DNA from: Corynebacterium mustelae
GTDB taxonomy: Bacteria; Actinomycetota; Actinomycetes; Mycobacteriales; Mycobacteriaceae
Assembly: GCF_001020985.1 (NCBI RefSeq)
Contig: NZ_CP011542.1
Location: 2,170,001-2,234,000, forward strand
Length of the DNA stretch: 64,000 bases
Reading direction: 5' to 3'
Notes under the pieces: generated by a model
Told to the model about the DNA's origin: nothing
Databases searched by the model: none
The model's input: the letters and a program-made list of their open reading frames with translations, nothing else
Made by a program: the position numbers and the translations under genes
In this document: piece after piece, positions 55,386 through 63,290 of the stretch
How the letters are laid out: the number at the start of each line of letters is the position of its first letter
Numbering within the stretch: the first letter of the stretch is position 1

Positions 55386-56261
55386 ATGCCCTCACATCTT
55401 GCGCGATATGTTCAAACGATCAAACGTTCCGTAGCGCTCGCTGCACTGATTGATGAGGAACTTGAGCCTAATGCCGCTGCCGTAGCACACCGATTGATCG
55501 AAACATTAACGGAAACTCCGCACGATCCATCCGACTATTCCCGCGAAATATACTCGCTCCTAATCGAAATCGACATGGCGCAATCGACCCTTGGTAGGCC
55601 ACTATCCCCAGCAATGCAGGCGTTTTTACATATCTTGGAGCTCAGCACAAATCCACCAGATATTAATTTCGACGACCAGCGCACACTGTTGGATGACTGT
55701 TTAGACAAACTACCTTCCGATTCACTGCTTAGCACCATCGTGGTGGATTTCGCCGAAACCGCCACCAACGATCTCATCACCGATCAGGGCAGTTTCGTCG
55801 CCGAGATTTCCCAGGGGCACGCCGAATGCCATCAATCACCGCCGTGTTTCGATCTGCCACCCCGCTTTTCGACGCTTCCCCGCCTCAGGTTGCAGTTTCG
55901 GGCATGGTTGCCGACCGACACCTTGCCCTCCCCCGCCCTGTTATCCGTTAACGCAGACGCATCCCAGCTGAACGTGTGGGAGGTAGCAGGTGGTCGGTTC
56001 CTCCTGGGCGAAGCAAACCCATCGCTTAGAGAATCCACCTTCATCGCCGAGATCACAGCCGATGACGGTTATCTCACCGGCGCGGAAATCCTGTGGAAAA
56101 TCCACCTATTGCTAAAAAACTTTGATTGTGGCTTTCATACTTTGTTTGAGCGATTAGTTTTTCTTGGTGAAGATGAAACCGTTCCGCTGTTTTTCTTAAG
56201 CTGCTGCGCTACCTTCGACCCCACAGGGGAACCATTCGCAGATAAATTCCCACCGCTGTAA
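55386..56261 (+). CDS. Hypothetical protein, family with a decayed copy at 19387
   Basis: This is a 291-residue mostly helical protein: YVQTIKRSVALAALIDEELE, YSLLIEIDMAQSTLGRPLSP, LDKLPSDSLLSTIVVDFAE, ITADDGYLTGAEILWKIHLL and a C-terminal ETVPLFFLSCCATFDPTGEP. I do not recognise the family. The in-frame start could be at 55356, but the ATG at 55386 aligns with the broken paralogue at 19387-20176. The presence of one copy here and one dead copy 36 kb away inside the main accessory region suggests the two regions have exchanged DNA. The next gene starts 48 bases downstream. Confidence 0.7.
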   Translation: MPSHLARYVQTIKRSVALAALIDEELEPNAAAVAHRLIETLTETPHDPSDYSREIYSLLIEIDMAQSTLGRPLSPAMQAFLHILELSTNPPDINFDDQRTLLDDCLDKLPSDSLLSTIVVDFAETATNDLITDQGSFVAEISQGHAECHQSPPCFDLPPRFSTLPRLRLQFRAWLPTDTLPSPALLSVNADASQLNVWEVAGGRFLLGEANPSLRESTFIAEITADDGYLTGAEILWKIHLLLKNFDCGFHTLFERLVFLGEDETVPLFFLSCCATFDPTGEPFADKFPPL

Positions 56262-56309
56262 ACGACCTGCGTATAGTCCCTAATCAGTAGCATCGAAAGG
56301 TTTGAGCAC

Positions 56310-59300
56310 ATGATCACCCATGCGCTTTATCATCACCCCAAACCGCATTTGGTTCCGGCGATAACCGTGCTTTTTAGCTCACCGCATTTCGCAGATCCGG
56401 TCGTGCGCATTATCCCCCAGCCATTGGTGGAAGCAGAGGCGGAAATGCTCGGCGCGTTGGGGTTAACCGCTGCCCACCCAGAAACGGCGGTGGGTTTTAC
56501 CGCGACAACCACCACGGGGTTTCCCGCATGGGCGATCCATATCGATCCACGAAACGCCCATCATGCGGTGGCGGTTGCGCACCACCTGTTGTGGTTGCGT
56601 CGGCAAGCACCCCAGTTGACTGCTCGGGTTAAAACTCGCATCGGTGATGTCATTTCTTACCTAGATAGTTCCGCGCCGCATTTTCTTCCGTCGTTTCTTG
56701 AGGACGTCGCCAGGTTCTTCGTCGCCGGCGGTAATGCCAAAGCCGCGGCATCGTTTTTCACCAAAGCCCGCACCATTGAACGCACCCACAGTCTCGACAT
56801 TCACCCGGAACGACACGAGCAGGTATTGAGGGAATTTGCGCATTATGGGGTCATTTCCCACGATATCCTCATCGACGAAATCAAAAACGCAGCACACCGT
56901 CACCCAGCATCGATTGCCTACAACTATGCGTTAGCGTTGATCTCTACCCAAGCCCAGGCGGGCACGGCCATTAGACAGCAGTCACTGCGCCAGCTGCAAC
57001 TGTTAGCAGAAGCAGCTGGATTACCGAAAGCTAAGGCTAACCGAGAAATAGCGTTGTCGCTCGCCGCCACCGACGGTTTAGCGCACTCTCCTGATCCCGT
57101 CACCCGGCAGGTAGCACGAGGTTTAATAGAAGCCCCCACGATTCCGCACCGAGTTAGCGACATATTTGTCCAGGAAATCCCCCATTGGTTGGAATTTCCG
57201 GACTACGTTTCCGTTCTGCGCCGCAGCGAAATCTGGCAGCAGTTGCTTTCCGACGACCAGGCGTGTCGGGACTGGTTACAGATGATTTTTACTACTGCCA
57301 GACACAGACCAGACATATTAAGCACACCCATTCCGGACATCTTTAGCCTGATAAACACCCACGGCCCGGCACTTGCCGGGCAACGCATCACCACCCCGGT
57401 GTGGGGAATTAATCCGGACTATTTCGATGCTTTGCTCGCGGTGGAAGTGCGGTGGCAGCCGCGCCCTACCAAGCGTCAACCGAAAGCGATCTCGTTCGCG
57501 TTGTGGCTTGAAACCGGCACCCGGGATCTTGCGGCATTGCTTTCTGTCTCTGGACACACTGAACTTCTTTCTAAGAGTCTATCCGGATTGGGCTACCCGA
57601 TTGCTCCTAAGACGAAGAAATTCACCGCCGACGACCAGTCACGCATTTCTGCCTGGTTACAGGACAGACGCGCTGAACATCACGGACAACCGGTGAAGGG
57701 GAATAACTCGGCGCAATCGGCCCCTAGTGAAGCATCAACAGGCAAAGACGTAACAGGTGGGGACTTCCCAGCAGTCAGCGAAAAATCGCGGTTGGCCTTA
57801 CGTTTTCTATTCCGCGCGATTGATATGGATACTCCGTGGGATAAGGCTTGTCAACACGCCGCAGGTCTGGCCAAGGTTCTGAGCAATCCACAAGAATCCG
57901 GCAGGTTGGATCGGAGGATGGGGCGGGAAATCATCCGGTTTATGTTTGAGGAAGAAACCGCGATTCTCGGCAGATTGGTCAGCCCCCATGTGGATTCCAA
58001 GACCCGCGCCGAGCTGTGCGATTTCTTTTCCTGGCTTGCCCGGATTGGGTTACTAGGCTGTTGGGTCGGCGAATACTATTCCAAATCAACCGCGGACGGC
58101 CGCCCAACCAGCAATGTGTGGGATAACCACCGCGCCGTTTTACGCTACGACTTTGGCTATGTTCGGATTACACCAGCTACGCAGGAAACCGATCCTGTCG
58201 ATGGTTTCATTGCCCGAGATGGATTTCTCGCCGCCATCGACCGTATTAGGCAACTGGACAGTTCTGGCGAACCCGCTTGGTTCGAACCCACTGTCCATCG
58301 GTTGGCAGCGGAGACAGCTATTAATCCGGGGTTGTGGCGGCTGGCGCTGAGCGGAATTTCACCAGCATCGGTTGCTGGTTACCACGTGAAGTGGGATAAG
58401 GCCGACCAAGATTTACTTAGCGTAACCGCCACCGAATTGAGCCACTTATGGGATGCGAATCGGTCACTGTGGAACACGTTCCACAAACTCTTGGCGGCTG
58501 GGTGGCGGGATAAATACCCAGATAACGGCCCTGATACCACCCGCATGGTGCAGTTATGGCAGCAGATGTGGGGGCTGCCATGGCTGCACGTCACCGACGA
58601 CATGTTTGCCATTCCGATCGTACGACAGGTTCTCCAGTGGACGCCGGAAGCTGCGTTTCGTCGTGATTACGTATTTGAGCGTAATGGCGGCATTCACCAA
58701 GGCGAGCTTTTTCAGTTTTATGTCCATATTGCCCACCTAGTTCCCGCCGGAAGCGAATGCGCCACGGTGCTCGCAGATCGGATCGAAAGTTTCGCAGACT
58801 ACACCACGGGTTCCTCGACCATTGCGTTGGGAGCGCCCTATGACCAGCTGATTCGGCGCGGTATCGAGGCAGAGATGCTTTCACCCAGGTTGGTGTCCGA
58901 AGGATACCTTAGAGACTTAGTGGTGCATCTGCGCACTGGTACCTCCGTTGACGGGTTCGCGGAAAATCCCCTGGTTTCTGCACCCAGCGTGGTACGGGAT
59001 GTCGAAGCCGAATTGCAGCTCTCCCCCGCCGCTGCCCAGTATTATTTACAGGTACTCGCGCTTTCCCACCCGACCGACACAGAAGTTAAAAGATGGAACG
59101 GCTGGACGAAGAAACAACTGGAAGCCGCCGAGGCGGAGCTTAGCCGACGGCAGCTGGTGGTAACAGCCAAACGGGCAACCGTTGGCCGCAGAGTTTTCCT
59201 CCCCGGCGGGTGGCTTGGGAAAAGCCCCACTGGCCCAGCCATGGAAGCGTGGAAAGCCTCGCTGTATCCGCTGTGGAAAAGTGATAAAACCCGACCTATT

Positions 59301-59399
59301 GTTCCCGGTTGCCCGCCGCTCGTGCCGCTGCACGTTTTGTTCCAGAATGCGTGGGATCGGTGCAGGCAGGGGGATGGTCCGCGTTATGAGGATCTGTAA
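56310..59399 (+). CDS. Large protein resembling Streptomyces 'DNA-binding proteins'
   Basis: This is a 1029-residue soluble, mainly helical protein. The C-terminal 130 residues give the best family signal: AAAQYYLQVLALSHPTDTEV, KRWNGWTKKQLEAAEAEL, GRRVFLPGGWLG, then AMEAWKASLYPLW and a closing NAWDRCRQGDGPRYEDL. From memory, Streptomyces proteins annotated only as DNA-binding proteins, often near SWIM or MoxR genes, end in the same way. No helix-turn-helix is obvious to me, and the label is not evidence of DNA binding. A low-complexity linker rich in Ser and Gly lies near residues 465-490. AAAGG lies 11 bases before the ATG. It is the central gene of a four-gene plus-strand insertion between the symporter and mutM. 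Confidence 0.55.
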   Translation: MITHALYHHPKPHLVPAITVLFSSPHFADPVVRIIPQPLVEAEAEMLGALGLTAAHPETAVGFTATTTTGFPAWAIHIDPRNAHHAVAVAHHLLWLRRQAPQLTARVKTRIGDVISYLDSSAPHFLPSFLEDVARFFVAGGNAKAAASFFTKARTIERTHSLDIHPERHEQVLREFAHYGVISHDILIDEIKNAAHRHPASIAYNYALALISTQAQAGTAIRQQSLRQLQLLAEAAGLPKAKANREIALSLAATDGLAHSPDPVTRQVARGLIEAPTIPHRVSDIFVQEIPHWLEFPDYVSVLRRSEIWQQLLSDDQACRDWLQMIFTTARHRPDILSTPIPDIFSLINTHGPALAGQRITTPVWGINPDYFDALLAVEVRWQPRPTKRQPKAISFALWLETGTRDLAALLSVSGHTELLSKSLSGLGYPIAPKTKKFTADDQSRISAWLQDRRAEHHGQPVKGNNSAQSAPSEASTGKDVTGGDFPAVSEKSRLALRFLFRAIDMDTPWDKACQHAAGLAKVLSNPQESGRLDRRMGREIIRFMFEEETAILGRLVSPHVDSKTRAELCDFFSWLARIGLLGCWVGEYYSKSTADGRPTSNVWDNHRAVLRYDFGYVRITPATQETDPVDGFIARDGFLAAIDRIRQLDSSGEPAWFEPTVHRLAAETAINPGLWRLALSGISPASVAGYHVKWDKADQDLLSVTATELSHLWDANRSLWNTFHKLLAAGWRDKYPDNGPDTTRMVQLWQQMWGLPWLHVTDDMFAIPIVRQVLQWTPEAAFRRDYVFERNGGIHQGELFQFYVHIAHLVPAGSECATVLADRIESFADYTTGSSTIALGAPYDQLIRRGIEAEMLSPRLVSEGYLRDLVVHLRTGTSVDGFAENPLVSAPSVVRDVEAELQLSPAAAQYYLQVLALSHPTDTEVKRWNGWTKKQLEAAEAELSRRQLVVTAKRATVGRRVFLPGGWLGKSPTGPAMEAWKASLYPLWKSDKTRPIVPGCPPLVPLHVLFQNAWDRCRQGDGPRYEDL

Positions 59400-59466
59400 C
59401 ACATCTAGCCCGTGTGAATATTTTTCTTCGCTAGAATTGAGGGCAAAAGACGTAGCGTGAATCTAG

Positions 59467-60021
59467 GTGAGAATCGTGCCGATGGTAGCTTTATGGTGTG
59501 TGCCGGTCATAATTTATTTCCTGGTGCAAGCACGGAAACCGCAGAAAACCGCCCGCGACGTGTGCGCCACTCTTGGGTTGCAGCCGGGCACCAAGCGAGG
59601 TTACGGCTATGCGGCGCTCATCTTCGTTGTCTTTTTCGCCCTAAGCGTCGGTGCCCTGAAGCTACTGCCCACAGAACTGCTTAATAGCAGCGGCACCACG
59701 TTCGGCCGGATCACCAGCATTGCCGCCGGAATCGCAGTCGTGTTGTTGGCCGCTGGGGAGGAACTTTTCTTCCGCGGGTTGATCGCAGGCGTTGCTTTTC
59801 GACGTTTCAGCTTCCCTATTGCCAACCTCATCCAATCGGTATTGTTCTTCCTCCCCCATCTTCTACTTTTAAGCGTCGACCTGCGATTTTGGCCCCTCCT
59901 GCCGCTTCAATTCGCAATTGGTTGGGTGCTAGGATGGCTGCGGTACACATCCGGGTCGATTCTGCCCGGGGTGATCATTCATGTGCTAACGAACGTCCTT
60001 ATTGGTTTTATGATTTCATGA
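59467..60021 (+). CDS. CPBP-family intramembrane metalloprotease
   Basis: This is a 184-residue membrane protein with four to five hydrophobic helices. The CPBP (Abi) motif 1, EELFFRGLIAGVAFRRF, is present, with the two glutamates and the arginine; motif 2 is in SVLFFLPHLLLL, with the histidine, and motif 3 in SILPGVIIHVLTNVLIGFM, with another histidine. These are glutamate-dependent intramembrane proteases that in some bacteria protect against their own bacteriocins. The GTG start has AGGTGAG nearby. The last four bases overlap the next gene (ATGA), so the two are coupled. An 11-mer lies inside at 59794, reading AFRRF. Confidence 0.85.
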   Translation: MRIVPMVALWCVPVIIYFLVQARKPQKTARDVCATLGLQPGTKRGYGYAALIFVVFFALSVGALKLLPTELLNSSGTTFGRITSIAAGIAVVLLAAGEELFFRGLIAGVAFRRFSFPIANLIQSVLFFLPHLLLLSVDLRFWPLLPLQFAIGWVLGWLRYTSGSILPGVIIHVLTNVLIGFMIS

Positions 60022-60461
60022 CCTACCACCATGCTGAACAAGCGGTTATCGCCTGGGCTGATGCGGCTGACGTCTCGGATTTAAAGTCCACTGCACGTGC
60101 TGCGCTATCAGCATTAGCTGCCCTGATCGGTGACAAGGACTATCCATTAACGAAAGAAGCTCACGTCAGCCTGCGGGCGGTAGCCGCTGACTTTCCCACC
60201 GCCACCAGCGATGAGATTGCAACATGGTTAGAAAGCATTGATGAGGGCGATCGTGATCCGGGCAATATGGAACCGGAGCCGTTCTTTTTCCTAGCCGCGC
60301 TCAACCACTACAGCAACTTCCTAGCCAGCCACGACTCCGACCACTGCGTCGATGTCCTCATTCTGCTGCTTGACGCCGTAGATCATTACGACGATGATCC
60401 ACAGCTTATGGCAGGTTACCTAGAATTGGAGTTCTTGGTTCGGGAATATGCCCAACCATAA
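60018..60461 (+). CDS. Small hypothetical helical protein
   Basis: This is a 147-residue acidic, all-helical protein: HHAEQAVIAWADAADVSDLK, DIATWLESIDEGDRDPGN-like acidic loop, then FLAALNHYSNFLASHDSDH and LMAGYLELEFLVREYAQP. I do not know the family. The ATG overlaps the stop of the CPBP protease gene (ATGA), so the two are probably made together. It ends the plus-strand insertion and is convergent with mutM. The 142 bases between hold only a possible long hairpin (CGGTGAC at 60530 and GTCACCG at 60589). Confidence 0.65.
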   Translation: MTYHHAEQAVIAWADAADVSDLKSTARAALSALAALIGDKDYPLTKEAHVSLRAVAADFPTATSDEIATWLESIDEGDRDPGNMEPEPFFFLAALNHYSNFLASHDSDHCVDVLILLLDAVDHYDDDPQLMAGYLELEFLVREYAQP

Positions 60462-60603
60462 TGCAGTCTCGTTCCGCATCCGAACATTATTTGCCACAGT
60501 CGAAGAATCAATAGGACGCAATTTATTTATCGGTGACTAAATATCAAACCCGGGTGGTTGTGTCTTCCTCGTTGTTTAGTCTCACTCGTCACCGTAGTCA
60601 TTG

Positions 60604-61461
60604 TTAAAGCCGTTGGCACTGGGGGCAGAAATGACTCGATCGGTTCGTGAATTTCTCTTTGATTATTTCCGTTCCGCAGCGATCACACGGCTTGTTATGT
60701 TGACCGTAGGCGTTAAGGCGCACATCGAAATATCCCGACTCGCCATTGACGTTGACATAAAGCTCGTCGAAGCTGGTGCCGCCTTGTTCCAACGCGGCCC
60801 GCATGACGGTTTGGCCGGCTTGCAAAAGGTGCGTTATTTTCTTCTTAGAAAGGTTCGATCCGGGTGTACGCGGATGGATTTGCGCTGCCCAGAGCATTTC
60901 GTCGGCGTAAATATTGCCGATACCGGCGACGATCTCCTGATTGAGCAGCAGCTTTTTAATCTCAGAATTCTTCGCTGAAATCCGCCTGCTTAGCTTGTCC
61001 ATATCGAGTTCCGGGTCTAGTAAGTCCCGCGCAATGTGGGTGATCGTGCTAGGAATGACACCCGTTCCGACGTCGACAAGCGTCGTCGGCAACCAGTAAC
61101 CGAAGGTGCGCTGGTCGACGAACCACAGCTGGGTGCCGTCGTCAAGCGTGGTGCAAATGCGCGCATGTGTTGTTGGCTGCACGTCGCTGTCTTTGATCAG
61201 CATCTGGCCGCTCATGCCCAGATGTACCACCAAACACGGCTGATCCGGGGTGGAATTTCCCAGTTCTAGCCATAAAAATTTACCCCGCCGCCGAACCTGC
61301 TGCACAGTCTGCCCCGCTAAAGCGGCGATGAGTTGGCCCGCGCCGCCGTCGATACCCCGAATCGCGCGCGGGTGTCGCACATCAATATCGCGGAAGCTTT
61401 TTCCCACCAAGTGTGGCTCTAAGCCCCGGCGGACGACTTCTACTTCTGGGAGTTCTGGCAT
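60604..61461 (-). CDS. mutM: Formamidopyrimidine-DNA glycosylase
   Basis: This is a 285-residue base-excision repair enzyme that removes oxidised purines such as 8-oxoguanine. The N-terminus MPELPEVEVVRRGLEPHLVG gives the catalytic Pro2 and Glu3. A conserved Lys is in VRRRGKFLWLEL. The H2TH region QEIVAGIGNIYADEMLW and the C-terminal zinc finger (CDRCGTEI and FCPQCQ) are intact. It overlaps rnc by 22 bases, as in other Corynebacterium species, and is last in the operon DUF177-rnc-mutM. Confidence 0.96.
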   Translation of the reverse strand: MPELPEVEVVRRGLEPHLVGKSFRDIDVRHPRAIRGIDGGAGQLIAALAGQTVQQVRRRGKFLWLELGNSTPDQPCLVVHLGMSGQMLIKDSDVQPTTHARICTTLDDGTQLWFVDQRTFGYWLPTTLVDVGTGVIPSTITHIARDLLDPELDMDKLSRRISAKNSEIKKLLLNQEIVAGIGNIYADEMLWAAQIHPRTPGSNLSKKKITHLLQAGQTVMRAALEQGGTSFDELYVNVNGESGYFDVRLNAYGQHNKPCDRCGTEIIKEKFTNRSSHFCPQCQRL

Positions 61462-62219
61462 GCGATCAGTTCGGCCCTTGTCTTCGGATCGTTGAGCTTT
61501 TGCAATCCCTGGTGGGCGCCAGCTTGTTCCGCCAGCTTCTTATTAGTTCCTTCCCCAACGCCGATGACTTTGTCGCACACGGAAACCGTGGCGGTAAATA
61601 ATTGCTCGTGCTCCGGGCCAACCGAGGTGGCTTCATAGACCGGCATGGGTAATTTATATTCCGCAAGGCGTTCCTGGAGGGCGGTCTTCCAATCCTGATG
61701 CAGCCCCGTTGCCGAAGCAGTATCTATCTTGTTTTTAAACAGCCGCAACACCACGGCACGAGCGGGTTCAAAACCGTGCGCCAAATAAACCGCACCTAAC
61801 AGCGCCTCAGTGGTATCCGCAAGGATCGAATCCTTATTACGGCCATCGGTAATCAACTCCCCCTTGCCCAGCAAAATATGTTCGCCTAAGTTGATCTCAC
61901 GGGCAATATCAGCCAAGCCGTAACGGGAAACAATACTCGCCCGCATCTTGGAAATGTCGCTTTCCGCCCGGGTTGGGTATTGCGCATAAAGCTGCCCTGC
62001 CACCGACAATCCCAAAACGGCGTCGCCTAAAAACTCCAATCGTTCGTTGTTCGGCAACGTGCCATTCTCATTGGCAAAAGAGCGGTGCGTGAGCGCGAGT
62101 TTGAGAAGATCCTCCGGGATATCTATCCCCAATGCTGCAATCAACGGTGTGTGATCGGTGCTGGAGAACACCTGGTCGAGCGCTTCGGTTCCGGTAAGCC
62201 GGTTCTTTTTCTTACTCAC
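61440..62219 (-). CDS. rnc: Ribonuclease III
   Basis: This is a 259-residue double-stranded RNA endonuclease for rRNA processing. The signature NERLEFLGDAVLGLSVAGQL holds the metal-binding Glu and Asp residues; the second site is in ILADTTEALLGAVYLAHG. The C-terminal double-stranded RNA-binding domain starts DWKTALQERLAEYKLPMPVY and ends KKLAEQAGAHQGLQKL. The GTG at 62219 is preferred, because it overlaps the stop of the upstream DUF177 gene (GTGA); a longer frame to 62243 lies inside that gene. Confidence 0.95.
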   Translation of the reverse strand: MSKKKNRLTGTEALDQVFSSTDHTPLIAALGIDIPEDLLKLALTHRSFANENGTLPNNERLEFLGDAVLGLSVAGQLYAQYPTRAESDISKMRASIVSRYGLADIAREINLGEHILLGKGELITDGRNKDSILADTTEALLGAVYLAHGFEPARAVVLRLFKNKIDTASATGLHQDWKTALQERLAEYKLPMPVYEATSVGPEHEQLFTATVSVCDKVIGVGEGTNKKLAEQAGAHQGLQKLNDPKTRAELIACQNSQK

Positions 62220-62746
62220 AGGAATTTCTCCAAACCAGCCCAACGGGGATCAACCTTTTCCTCCTGTGCTTTCTCCGATTCCCCATCCGGCGCTGGGGTA
62301 TCTTCGTTCGTGCAACCATCCGGACACACCGGGTTGAACGGCAACGTCATTCCTGCCTCATCTAACACGGTTTGCAGCAAGTCAATGTGGTCTTTTTCCA
62401 CCAACGGAAGTTCATCGTCTTCATCCTCAGCCTCGTCGCCTTGGATAAAATCTTCAGTCAGCGCAAAGACCTGGGTGACATGAAGATCACTTTGCGGCGT
62501 CAATGGTGCCAAACAGCGCACGCATTCCCCTTGCAGCTTAGCCGAAATATCCGCATCGACCATGACCGCTTCTCCAAGCGGATTTAAGGTGGCAGAAACG
62601 GTAACTTCCCCACCTTCGGGGATTGCGATCATCGCCGGCCCGATACGGGTTGGGCTTAGTCCGGTTTGGGTGCGATAGTCGGTAATGCCATTGCGTATAA
62701 CGTCGGCGACATAAAAAACAAAGGGAGATTTCTTTGTGGTATTCAT
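62216..62746 (-). CDS. DUF177 (YceD-like) protein
   Basis: This is a 176-residue protein. DUF177/YceD features: MVDADISAKLQGECVRCLAP with the first cysteine pair, TQVFALTEDFIQGDEAED acidic stretch, and FNPVCPDGCTNE with the second cysteine group. In most bacteria yceD precedes rpmF; in Corynebacterium it heads the rnc-mutM operon, as here. It is thought to be linked to 23S rRNA or ribosome accumulation. The stop overlaps the rnc start by four bases. Confidence 0.88.
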   Translation of the reverse strand: MNTTKKSPFVFYVADVIRNGITDYRTQTGLSPTRIGPAMIAIPEGGEVTVSATLNPLGEAVMVDADISAKLQGECVRCLAPLTPQSDLHVTQVFALTEDFIQGDEAEDEDDELPLVEKDHIDLLQTVLDEAGMTLPFNPVCPDGCTNEDTPAPDGESEKAQEEKVDPRWAGLEKFL

Positions 62747-63007
62747 CGAGATTCAAGCATACTACCTGCCCGGCCAAAGACAATGATCAATCCATCAGTC
62801 TGCAGAGCGGACACATAGCCAGCGGAAATATTGCAAGCTTGCCTGTCTGATTTAAGACACTGCGACTAAGGCGCTATGCGTAACGCAACGTCTGGGGTAT
62901 CGAAGGCGCAAACGTGGCCTTTTGTACGCTTATTCTTTCATTTAGTTCGTTGATTCCGTTCACCTGAGCCCATCGCATGCTGTGGTTTTAGGGTTCATGG
63001 CCGAACA

Positions 63008-63067
63008 ACTCGACCTTTTCATTACCTAAGCCACGAAACCAACCACCACGTCACGAAAAGGTCGAGT
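63008..63067. repeat. 60-bp palindromic element, copy 4
   Basis: ACTCGACCTTTTC at 63008-63020 is perfectly inverted at 63055-63067 (GAAAAGGTCGAGT). It is the cleanest copy of the family and is outside the main accessory region. The whole gap 62747-63290 has no gene that I can support; it holds this element and the terminator that follows. Confidence 0.65.
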
Positions 63068-63196
63068 AGCCCGTACATGCTACACCAGCTACCTGCTTAT
63101 GCCGCAGGTTATGAAATTAGCCCGAAAACTTCAGCACCACTATCGCATAGGCCAAGTTTTGGGTTGTCATGGTATGGATAGAACCGAATCCCTTGC

Positions 63197-63252
63197 ATAA
63201 AAACCACTGCCGCACCACAAAAAGTTAGTTATGGTGCTATAGCAGTGGTTTC
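63197..63252 (-). terminator. Rho-independent terminator of the surface-protein gene
   Basis: AAACCACTGC at 63201-63210 pairs with GCAGTGGTTT at 63242-63251, with an inner CACCA/TGGTG pair. Read on the minus strand the hairpin ends in a T-run. It lies 39 bases beyond the stop of the gene at 63291, as expected for its terminator. Confidence 0.7.
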
Positions 63253-63290
63253 ATTAGAGTTTTGGTTCTTAGTGGGAGCCGGTGTCTTGT

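Noticed and set aside
60520..60596. A terminator for mutM formed by CGGTGAC and GTCACCG
   Set aside because: The arms are about 50 bases apart and no T-run follows; it is noted only as a possible long hairpin.
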